Of a stretch of DNA of 13,457 bases, positions 7,502 to 13,457 are shown one piece after another. The position numbers were made by a program, and so were the translations under genes. The notes beneath the pieces were generated by a model that saw nothing but the letters and a program-made list of their open reading frames with translations, had not been told where the DNA came from and searched no databases. The stretch comes from an uncultured Oxalobacteraceae bacterium. Lineage in GTDB: Bacteria > Pseudomonadota > Gammaproteobacteria > Burkholderiales > Burkholderiaceae. The stretch's first letter is position 1; each line of letters opens with the position of its first letter. The stretch lies in NCBI GenBank assembly GCA_946479255.1, contig CAMLFK010000127.1:1-13457 (forward strand). The letters run 5' to 3'.

Positions 7502-8767
7502 ATGAAATGTGTGAATGATTTCCGCCTGCGTCTGGGCACAAAAGAGTACGTGCCCATCATGATTGGCGGCATGGGGGTCGATATTTCGACGTCCGAGCTG
7601 GCGCTGGAAGTGGCACGCCTGGGCGGAATCGGGCATATCTCTGACGCCATGGTGCAGGACGTTTCGGACCGCAAGTTCGACACCTCCTTCGTCAAGGAAA
7701 AGACCAAGACCTACAAGTTCAACATCAACAATATGGACAAGGCGGTGGTGCAGTTCGACCTGGGCCGCCTGGCCGAAGCGACCGCCCTGCACGTCGGCAA
7801 GACCATGGAAGCCAAGCGCGGCGATGGCCTGATCTTCGTGAACTGCATGGAAAAGCTGACCATGAACGCGCCCAAGGAAACCTTGCGCACGCGCCTGGCG
7901 GCGGCACTGGACGCGGGCATCGACGGCATCACCATGTCGGCCGGCCTGCACCTGGGTTCCTTCGCGCTGATCGAAGACCACCCGCGTTTCCGCGACGCCA
8001 AGCTGGGCATCATCGTCTCGTCGGTGCGCGCGCTGCAGTTGTTCCTGCGTAAGATTTCCCGCCTCAACCGCCTGCCCGACTACATCATCGTCGAAGGTCC
8101 CCTGGCCGGCGGCCACCTGGGCTTCGGTTTCGACTGGGCCGAATACGACCTGCACACCATCATGGACGAGATCCACGCCTTCCTGCGCGCCGAACAGCTG
8201 GACATCCCGCTGATCGCCGCCGGCGGCGTGTTCACCGGCTCGGACGCGGTCGGCTTCCTGGAAAAAGGCGCCGGCGGCGTGCAGGTGGCGACCCGTTTCA
8301 CCATTACCCACGAATGCGGCCTGCCCGACAGCGTCAAGCAGGAATACATCCGCGCCACCGAAGACGACATCATCGTCAACGGCGTGTCGCCGACCGGCTA
8401 TCCGATGCGCATGCTCAAGAACACGCCGGCGATCGGCTCGGGCATCCGGCCGGGCTGCGAGTCCTACGGCTACTTGTTGGATGCCACCGGCAACTGCTCG
8501 TACATCAATTCGTATAACCGCGAAGTGCTGGCCAACCCGAACAGCAAGAACGTGGTGGTGATGGACAAGACCTGCCTGTGCACGCACATGCGCAACTTCA
8601 ATTGCTGGACTTGCGGCCATTACACCTACCGCCTCAAGGACACCACCCACAAGTTGGACGACGGCCGCTACCAGATCCTGTCCGCCGAACACGTGTTCAA
8701 CGACTATCTGTACAGCGTCGACAACCAGATCGCCCTGCCGGTGCGCGAGGAAACCGTGGCCGCCTGA
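7502..8767 (+). CDS. Nitronate monooxygenase / 2-nitropropane dioxygenase family flavoprotein with C-terminal Cys cluster
   Basis: 421 residues. The family are FMN TIM-barrel enzymes that oxidise alkyl nitronates; many members have unknown substrates. Seen: N-terminal PIMIGGMGVDIS (19-30) and LGGIGHISDAM (40-50); the EGPLAGGHLGFG loop (198-209), whose H205 matches the family's catalytic-base His position; and the FMN phosphate-binding segment IAAGGVFTG (238-246) followed by GAGGVQVATRF (256-266). The chain is longer than class I nitronate monooxygenases (~330-380). Residues after ~310 form an extension with C358-x-C360, C368 and C371 (CLC, then CWTC) plus C319 and C332. That looks like a metal or iron-sulfur site, or a disulfide set, and is not part of the standard fold. 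The substrate is unknown. The gene appears monocistronic, ending at a double terminator. Confidence 0.85.
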   Translation: MKCVNDFRLRLGTKEYVPIMIGGMGVDISTSELALEVARLGGIGHISDAMVQDVSDRKFDTSFVKEKTKTYKFNINNMDKAVVQFDLGRLAEATALHVGKTMEAKRGDGLIFVNCMEKLTMNAPKETLRTRLAAALDAGIDGITMSAGLHLGSFALIEDHPRFRDAKLGIIVSSVRALQLFLRKISRLNRLPDYIIVEGPLAGGHLGFGFDWAEYDLHTIMDEIHAFLRAEQLDIPLIAAGGVFTGSDAVGFLEKGAGGVQVATRFTITHECGLPDSVKQEYIRATEDDIIVNGVSPTGYPMRMLKNTPAIGSGIRPGCESYGYLLDATGNCSYINSYNREVLANPNSKNVVVMDKTCLCTHMRNFNCWTCGHYTYRLKDTTHKLDDGRYQILSAEHVFNDYLYSVDNQIALPVREETVAA

Positions 8768-8799
8768 GCCGCACCGCCTTGGCGCTCCACCCCGCAAAT

Positions 8800-8848
8800 A
8801 AAAAGCCACGCATTGCGTGGCTCGCAAAAAGCCACGCATTGCGTGGCT
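8800..8848. repeat. Direct duplication of a 23-bp hairpin sequence
   Basis: Two identical 23-bp copies, 8800-8822 and 8826-8848, are separated by CGC (period 26). Each copy is AAAAA followed by the self-complementary AGCCACGC-ATT-GCGTGGCT. Because the unit is its own inverted repeat, the outer arms can also pair with each other as an alternative, longer structure. The right copy is the working terminator. Confidence 0.9.
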
Positions 8849-8854
8849 TTTTTT
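8826..8854 (+). terminator. Rho-independent terminator of the flavoprotein gene
   Basis: The 8-bp GC-rich stem AGCCACGC/GCGTGGCT with an ATT loop is followed by seven T (8848-8854) and preceded by five A, so the stem extends with A-T pairs. It is strong on the + strand and could also stop transcription coming from the right. It lies 58 bp after the stop codon at 8767. Confidence 0.9.
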
Positions 8855-8867
8855 ATTCCGAGAAAAG

Positions 8868-8897
8868 TTGAACGCAAGGCTTTGTTTCTGGTCTAAA
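8868..8897 (+). promoter_or_regulatory. Candidate sigma70-type promoter of the GGDEF-EAL gene
   Basis: TTGAAC (8868-8873) and TCTAAA (8892-8897), each matching 4/6 of consensus, are 18 bp apart, just after the terminator and 40 bp before the ATG at 8937. A weaker alternative is TTGTTT (8882) with TACACA (8905), 17 bp apart. Confidence 0.35.
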
Positions 8898-8936
8898 AAC
8901 ACCATACACAGCCTGTGTTCGCCATCGGAAGCATCC

Positions 8937-11330
8937 ATGATCGCCTGTAAGCCCATCGCGCATGCCGCGGTCCTCACCGACCAGGCAGGACGTATCGTCA
9001 CATGGAACGCCGCCAGCGAACAGATGTTTGGCGCGCCTGCGAAGCAGGTGCTGGGCAAGCCACTGGCATCCCTGCTCACGCCGGATGCCGGCAACGAATG
9101 CCGGGAGCGCTGGCCGCAGCTGCCCACCCAGGCCGAAGCGCTGCAGGTGCACATCGCCCACGCCAACGGGCACAGCGTAGGCGCCGCGCTCACCCTGATC
9201 CCCCAGGTGGATGCACAAGCGCAGCCGGCCGGCTGCGTGGCCATCTTCCGCACGCTGCAGCAGCGCGGCCAGACCGACGCCATGATCGTCGGCCAGACGC
9301 CGCTGGCCAATATCGTCAACGCCCTGGCCGGCACCTTCTATGTGCTCAACCGCGCCGGCCAGTTCGTGCTGTGGAACCGCAAGCTCGAACGGGTCGCCGA
9401 GATGACGCCGGAAGAATTGAGCAAGGCCAACGCACTCGATATGTTCCGCGAGCCGGAGCGCGCCATGGTGGCCGAGAAAATCCGCCGGGTATTCGAGCAT
9501 GGCGATGAAGTCGTGGTGGACGTCGACTACATCAGCAAGAGCGGCAAGGTCACGCCCTACCTCATTTGCGGCACGCGGGTGGCGTGCGCCGGCGTGTACT
9601 ACCTGTGCGGCATGGGACTGGACACCTCCGAGCGGCATGAGCGGGAAGCCCAGCTGCGCCTGCGCGACCGGGCCCTGCGCGCCACCAGCAACGGCATCAT
9701 GATTGCCCGCTGCGGCGGACGCGACAATCCGATCGAGTTCGTCAACCCGGCCTTCGAGCGCATCAGCGGCTACAGCGAGGCCGAGGCGCTGGGGCGCGAT
9801 GCGCGTTTCATGGCCGCGCCCGGCCTGGACCTTGAAGAACGGCGCCACCTGCGTGAAGCCATCCTGGCGCGCCGCCCGGTCCGGGTGGTGCTTCGCAACC
9901 GGCGCAAGGATGGCGAGATATTCTGGAACGACCTGGCGATTACGCCGGTGCAGGACGATGCCGGCAAGGTCAGCCATTTTATCGGCGTGCTCAACGACGT
10001 GACGGTGGAACAGCAGCGCACCGCCGCGCTCGAACACGAGGTCAACCACGATCCCCTGACCGGCCTGGCCAACCGCACCCTGATGTGGGACCGGCTGGAA
10101 CAAGCCCTGCACTTTGCCCAGCGCAACCACAGCATGGTGGCCGCCGTGCTGATCGACCTGGACGGCTTCAAGCAGATCAACGATACCCTCGGCCACGAGG
10201 CCGGCGACGAGGTGCTCATCGCGGTGGGGCGGCGCCTGCAGTCGGCCGTGCGCGACATCGACACGGTGGCGCGCCTGTCGGGCGACGAATTCGTGCTGAT
10301 CCTGACCAACCAGCCCTCGCTGCGCTTCACCCTCGGCATGGTGGAGCGCCTGCGCGCCTGCCTGGAGGCGCCGGTGCCGTTCGAGGGCACCGACATCACG
10401 GTCGGCGCCAGCATGGGCGTGTCGCTGTTTCCCAACGACGGCGCGACCGCTTTCGAACTGGTGCGCGCCGCCGACGCCGCCATGTACCACGCCAAGGCCG
10501 CCGGCAAGCGCAGCGTGCATTTTTACTCGGAAGACATGAAGAGCGCCACCGAAGCGCGCCAGCGCACCGAAGGCAGCCTGCGCGCGGCACTCGATAACGA
10601 CGAACTGTTTTTGCTCTACCAGCCGCGCTTTTGCATGCGCAGCGGCCGCGTGGTGGCGGTCGAGGCCCTGCTGCGCTGGCGCCATCCCGAGCACGGCGTG
10701 GTGCTGCCCGACGAATTCCTCGGCGATGCCGAAGAGAACGGCATGATCATCCCCATCGGCCAGCGGGTGCTGGAACTCTCCTGCGCGCTGCTGCGCGACT
10801 TGCGCGAGCGCGGCTTGCCGGCGGTGACGGTGTCCATCAATGCTTCTTACCGCGAGTTCAGCCAGCAGCACTACATCGAGCAGGTGGCCAGCCAGCTGGA
10901 ACACTACGACCTGCCCGCGCACCGCCTCGAACTGGAACTGACCGAAGACCACCTGATGCGCAACCTCTCCCTGTCCGGCGCACTGGCGTCGCAGATGAAG
11001 GAGCTCGGCATGGGGCTGGCAATCGACGGTTTCGGCAACGGCATCACCAGCCTCTCCTACCTGCACACCCACCAGGTCGATCACGTCAAACTTAACCGCA
11101 ATGCCGTGCGTGGCCTGGAAAGCAATCCCAGCCAGGGCGACCTGACCCGCACCCTGATCGACATCGGCCACAATATGCACACTGGCGTGGTGGCCCAGGG
11201 GGTGGAAACGGCGGGCCAGCTCGATTTCCTGCGCATCCATGGCTGCGATGAAATCCAGGGCCACCTGGTCAGCGACCCGCTGTGCCGCGATGCACTGCAG
11301 CGCCTGCTGTCGGGCAGCGCGATGGCCTAG
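8937..11330 (+). CDS. PAS-PAS-PAS-GGDEF-EAL protein with degenerate EAL domain
   Basis: 797 residues from the ATG at 8937, chosen for its GGAAG Shine-Dalgarno (8927-8931); the frame stays open upstream to 8817, but that would run through the terminator hairpin. No membrane segment is seen. Three PAS domains lie at ~8-105, ~122-235 and ~240-360; the third resembles LOV domains (GRDARF at 286-291, RKDGEIFWND at 323-332) but lacks the photoactive Cys. GGDEF: ~365-530 with active-site SGDEF (448-452) and inhibitory-site RDID (439-442); Ser at the first position occurs in working cyclases. EAL: ~545-795 keeps EALLR (576-580), N635, E667/E670, K718 and Q774. The usual DDFGTG is DGFGNG (697-702) and AEGVE is AQGVE (753-757), so c-di-GMP hydrolysis is doubtful. 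I infer a sensory diguanylate cyclase with an EAL domain kept for binding or control. It looks monocistronic. Confidence 0.93.
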   Translation: MIACKPIAHAAVLTDQAGRIVTWNAASEQMFGAPAKQVLGKPLASLLTPDAGNECRERWPQLPTQAEALQVHIAHANGHSVGAALTLIPQVDAQAQPAGCVAIFRTLQQRGQTDAMIVGQTPLANIVNALAGTFYVLNRAGQFVLWNRKLERVAEMTPEELSKANALDMFREPERAMVAEKIRRVFEHGDEVVVDVDYISKSGKVTPYLICGTRVACAGVYYLCGMGLDTSERHEREAQLRLRDRALRATSNGIMIARCGGRDNPIEFVNPAFERISGYSEAEALGRDARFMAAPGLDLEERRHLREAILARRPVRVVLRNRRKDGEIFWNDLAITPVQDDAGKVSHFIGVLNDVTVEQQRTAALEHEVNHDPLTGLANRTLMWDRLEQALHFAQRNHSMVAAVLIDLDGFKQINDTLGHEAGDEVLIAVGRRLQSAVRDIDTVARLSGDEFVLILTNQPSLRFTLGMVERLRACLEAPVPFEGTDITVGASMGVSLFPNDGATAFELVRAADAAMYHAKAAGKRSVHFYSEDMKSATEARQRTEGSLRAALDNDELFLLYQPRFCMRSGRVVAVEALLRWRHPEHGVVLPDEFLGDAEENGMIIPIGQRVLELSCALLRDLRERGLPAVTVSINASYREFSQQHYIEQVASQLEHYDLPAHRLELELTEDHLMRNLSLSGALASQMKELGMGLAIDGFGNGITSLSYLHTHQVDHVKLNRNAVRGLESNPSQGDLTRTLIDIGHNMHTGVVAQGVETAGQLDFLRIHGCDEIQGHLVSDPLCRDALQRLLSGSAMA

Positions 11331-11406
11331 CCAGCGTGGCCCGGCGCGCCCCGGCTGCCTACGCGCAATCCACGGCTGCAATCGCGCACCCTGTCGCAAA
11401 GTGCTC

Positions 11407-11426
11407 GCCAGCGGCGCGGCGCTGGC
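11407..11426. other. GC-rich stem-loop after the GGDEF-EAL gene
   Basis: The arms GCCAGCG (11407-11413) and CGCTGGC (11420-11426) pair perfectly around a six-base loop. No T-tract follows, only TTAA, so it may be an attenuator, a Rho-assisted end, or chance in GC-rich DNA. The 133-bp gap it lies in holds no ORF or clear promoter that I can support. Confidence 0.35.
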
Positions 11427-11463
11427 TTAAAGTTGCACCATTGATTTCTTTGCGCGTGACTTC

Positions 11464-12732
11464 ATGCAATCCAGGCAAGCTTTTCAACAATCCGCCGCGG
11501 CGCTGCACCGCGCATTCGACGCCATTGCGACCTGGGTCACCGACCTCTCCTGGTGGAAGTTCATGCTGTTTGCCGCCGTCACCCTGGTGTCGGCATCCAT
11601 CTTGCAGAAGGAATTGTTTTCCGGCGGCGACGTGATCATCGAAAAGTCCGAGGGCCGCAAGGACCGCGACGCCCCGACCATCCTGATCGACGACAGCGGC
11701 ATCCATTTCAACTCGCGCAAGCCCTTGCGCACGCCGGCCGAACCCGCCGAGCCTGCCGAACCCGCCGAGCCGGCGGACCCGGCCGAGCCTGCGGTGCCCA
11801 AGGTGCCGGCGCCGCCACTGCCACCGCGCCCGCCAGGCATGGACGAAGGCGAATCGGTGCACATCGACCTGCCGCCCCAGATCGGCGAGGAATTGTCCAA
11901 CGCGATCGAAGCGGCAGTCGAAAACAAGGCCGAGGAAAAAGTCACCCGCTATCACCAGCAAGCCTCGACCTGGTTCAACAGTTTCGTGTCCCTGCTGCTG
12001 CTGGCCCTGTTCGCCACCAAGGCACTGGTGGGCGGCAAGAAGCGCGCCGAAGCCGAGACCCAGACCGCCAATGCCGCCGCCGAGCGCGCCTCCATGCTGC
12101 GCCAGCTGTCCGAAACCAGGATGCAGATGATGCAGGCCCAGGTGGAACCTCATTTCCTGTTCAACACCCTGGCCTCGGTGGAATACCTGATCGAGACCGA
12201 CCCGCCGCGCGCCTCGGCCATGCAGCGCTGCCTGATCCAGTACCTGCGCGCGGTGCTGCCGCAAATGCGCGACAACGCCGTCGTCACCAACCTCGGGCGC
12301 GAGGCCGACATGGTGCAAGCCTATCTGAACCTGCTCAAGATGCGCATGGAGGAACGCCTGCACGTGGACATGCAGATTCCCGATGCGCTGCGCAACGCCG
12401 CCTTTCCGCCCATGATGCTGCAATCGATGGTGGAGAACGCCATCAAGCACGGACTGGAATGCAAGGCCGAAGGCGGCAAGCTGAAGATTGTCGCCGAGGT
12501 CAGCGGCAAGCTGCTGCGCGTGACCGTGACCGACGACGGGGTCGGTTTCGGCGTGATGCCGAGCGACGGGACCGGGCTGGGCCTGCCGACCATCCGCGAA
12601 CGCCTGCAATTGCTGCACGGCGAACAGGGCAAGCTGCACATTGCCGCCAATTCGCCGAGCGGGGTGATTGCCACGATCGAAGTTCCTTACAGCCCGAGCC
12701 TGGAGGCGACCGGAGCTTTTTCGCGTAAGTGA
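11464..12732 (+). CDS. LytS/YehU-type sensor histidine kinase (PF06580), membrane-bound
   Basis: 422 residues. Two membrane segments are visible, ~31-48 (WKFMLFAAVTLVSASIL) and ~172-189 (NSFVSLLLLALFATKALV). They enclose a ~120-residue loop, probably periplasmic, that contains an Ala-Glu-Pro repeat (92-109) and a Pro-rich stretch (111-124). I recognise no sensor domain in the loop. A coiled-coil-like stretch (~192-226) leads to the His-kinase domain: phospho-His H230 in QVEPHFLFNTLASV, N-box MVENAIKHG (322-330), G1 DDGVGFG (357-363) and G2 GTGLGL (369-374). It should autophosphorylate and act on the LytTR regulator encoded next. The ATG at 11464 has no clear Shine-Dalgarno, so the exact start is less sure, though the first membrane segment needs a start near here. 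The signal is unknown. Confidence 0.92.
   Translation: MQSRQAFQQSAAALHRAFDAIATWVTDLSWWKFMLFAAVTLVSASILQKELFSGGDVIIEKSEGRKDRDAPTILIDDSGIHFNSRKPLRTPAEPAEPAEPAEPADPAEPAVPKVPAPPLPPRPPGMDEGESVHIDLPPQIGEELSNAIEAAVENKAEEKVTRYHQQASTWFNSFVSLLLLALFATKALVGGKKRAEAETQTANAAAERASMLRQLSETRMQMMQAQVEPHFLFNTLASVEYLIETDPPRASAMQRCLIQYLRAVLPQMRDNAVVTNLGREADMVQAYLNLLKMRMEERLHVDMQIPDALRNAAFPPMMLQSMVENAIKHGLECKAEGGKLKIVAEVSGKLLRVTVTDDGVGFGVMPSDGTGLGLPTIRERLQLLHGEQGKLHIAANSPSGVIATIEVPYSPSLEATGAFSRK
11737..11790 (+). repeat. In-frame 9-bp tandem repeat coding Ala-Glu-Pro
   Basis: Six 9-bp units encode AEP AEP AEP AEP ADP AEP in the kinase's extracytoplasmic loop. The first four form a near-perfect 18-bp duplication (11737-11754 and 11755-11772, differing only in the last base). 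Such a run can gain or lose units by slippage without shifting the frame. Confidence 0.85.
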
Positions 12733-12761
12733 TTGATTAAACCTGCAATACGTTCAATAAT
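12733..12761 (+). promoter_or_regulatory. Sigma70-like promoter for the LytTR regulator gene
   Basis: TTGATT (12733-12738, 4/6) and AATAAT (12756-12761, 5/6) are separated by exactly 17 bp. They begin immediately after the kinase stop codon, in a 60-bp AT-rich island. A start near 12768 would leave a leader of ~25 bases. Transcription of the regulator without the kinase is thus plausible. Confidence 0.5.
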
Positions 12762-12792
12762 TAGCATTTTCGCTACTTACCCCCTTTTCGCC

Positions 12793-13457
12793 ATGCCGAC
12801 CGCGATCATTGCCGACGACGAAAGACTGATGCGCGACCAGCTGCGCATGCGCCTGAGCCAGGCCTGGCCGGAACTGCAGGTGGTCGGCGAAGCCAAAAAC
12901 GGCGAGGAAGCCATCGGGCTGGTGGAGCAGTTAAAGCCCGACCTGACCTTCCTCGACATCCGCATGCCCGGCAAGACCGGCATGGAAGCGGCGCGCGACA
13001 TCGGCGCGCGCAGCCAGATCGTGTTCGTCACCGCCTACGACCAGTACGCTGTGGAAGCGTTCGAACGGGGCGCCATCGACTACGTGCTCAAGCCGCCCGA
13101 ACTGGAGCGCCTGCAGGTGACCGTGGAACGCCTCAAGGCGCGCCTGGGCAAGCCGCAGGAGGCGGCCGTGGTGGCCGACAGCGTTTCCGCCATGCTGACC
13201 CAGCTGGCCGAAAAGATCGCCGCACCCAAGCCCAAGTATTTACAATGGATCCAGGCCAGCATCGGCCAGGACCTGCGCATGATTCCCGTCGAAGACATCC
13301 TGTTCTTCCGCTCGGACGAGAAATACACCTGCGTGCAGACCGAAAAGTTCGAGGCCCTGATCCGTAAGCCTGTGCGCGACCTGGCCGAAGAGCTCGACCC
13401 CTCGCTGTTCTGGCAGATCCACCGCGCCACCCTGGTCAACGTCAACGCCATCGAAGG
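12793..13457 (+). CDS. LytTR-type (AlgR/LytR) response regulator, 3' truncated by window end
   Basis: The first 221 codons are present and the frame is open at the right edge. The receiver (~1-118) has the acidic residues D8, D9 and E10, phosphoacceptor D55 (FLDIRMPG), T80 and K100 in DYVLKPPE. A linker (~119-147) leads into the start of a LytTR DNA-binding domain (~148 on: YLQWIQAS, then VEDILFFRSDEKYTCV, then LFWQIHRATLVNVNAI), whose last part lies outside the window. Such regulators bind DNA through a ten-stranded beta fold and usually pair with PF06580 kinases, as here. The ATG at 12793 fits the receiver's first strand (MPTAIIADDE). No Shine-Dalgarno is seen; a pyrimidine-rich stretch lies directly upstream. 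The targets are unknown. AlgR-like regulators control surface and biofilm traits in relatives, but that is family knowledge only. Confidence 0.92.
   Translation, partial: MPTAIIADDERLMRDQLRMRLSQAWPELQVVGEAKNGEEAIGLVEQLKPDLTFLDIRMPGKTGMEAARDIGARSQIVFVTAYDQYAVEAFERGAIDYVLKPPELERLQVTVERLKARLGKPQEAAVVADSVSAMLTQLAEKIAAPKPKYLQWIQASIGQDLRMIPVEDILFFRSDEKYTCVQTEKFEALIRKPVRDLAEELDPSLFWQIHRATLVNVNAIE

Noticed and set aside
8800..8848. The two identical hairpin units considered as a CRISPR-like or attachment-site repeat
   Set aside because: There are only two copies with a 3-bp spacer, each is fully palindromic, and the second ends in a T-tract; a duplicated terminator explains all of it.
8817..8936. 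N-terminal extension of the GGDEF-EAL protein from the ATG at 8817
   Set aside because: Those 40 codons lie in the terminator and promoter region and have no Shine-Dalgarno; the ATG at 8937 has one and starts just before the first PAS domain.
7490..9334. Minus-strand frame crossing the flavoprotein gene, the terminator and the next gene start
   Set aside because: It would run through a strong terminator hairpin and across two well-supported genes; no family resemblance was seen.
11553..12728. Long alternative + frame inside the histidine kinase gene
   Set aside because: The product is Arg/Ala/Gly-rich low-complexity sequence without motifs; the overlapping frame gives a complete PF06580 kinase.

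Overview
The window is GC-rich, densely packed DNA from a chromosome. Protein character and gene set suggest a betaproteobacterium of the Oxalobacteraceae type (Massilia/Duganella/Janthinobacterium-like). This is inferred from the translated proteins and has not been tested by a search. Both ends cut genes. No tRNA, rRNA, CRISPR array, transposase or phage gene was seen. Left part (1-5731, all +): the 3' two-thirds of a Wsp surface-sensing operon. In order it holds the C-terminal TPR part of wspC (CheR-type methyltransferase), wspD (CheW-like adaptor), wspE (CheA-REC hybrid kinase), wspF (CheB-type methylesterase) and wspR (REC-GGDEF diguanylate cyclase). The first four genes are joined by three ATGA stop/start overlaps. 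wspR follows after 40 bp of AT-richer sequence. A small nucleoside phosphorylase gene (ppnP) sits 7 bp behind wspR, with its Shine-Dalgarno overlapping the wspR stop codon. In the known Wsp system a receptor array (WspA/B/D) drives WspE, which phosphorylates WspR (raising c-di-GMP) and WspF (adaptation, opposing WspC). Every key residue I could check in WspE, WspF and WspR is present. Middle part (5732-8860): a palindromic REP-like element lies between the convergent ppnP and murB. murB (-, peptidoglycan precursor reductase) diverges from yajQ (+, a family with c-di-GMP-binding members) across a 65-bp promoter region. A nitronate-monooxygenase-family flavoprotein with an unusual C-terminal cysteine cluster follows. 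It ends in a direct duplication of one terminator hairpin. Right part (8860-13457, all +): a 797-residue PAS-PAS-PAS-GGDEF-EAL protein comes first. Its cyclase half looks intact but its EAL half has lost catalytic residues. Next come a LytS-type (PF06580) membrane histidine kinase with an Ala-Glu-Pro repeat in its extracytoplasmic loop and a LytTR-type response regulator cut by the window end. The regulator seems to have its own sigma70-like promoter in the 60-bp gap after the kinase. The theme is c-di-GMP and signal transduction: two c-di-GMP synthesis proteins and a candidate effector within about 7 kb, plus a separate two-component system. I see no clearly new multi-gene system. The most interesting points are the degenerate EAL domain, the cysteine clusters in WspD and the flavoprotein, the duplicated terminator, and the separate promoter of the response regulator.
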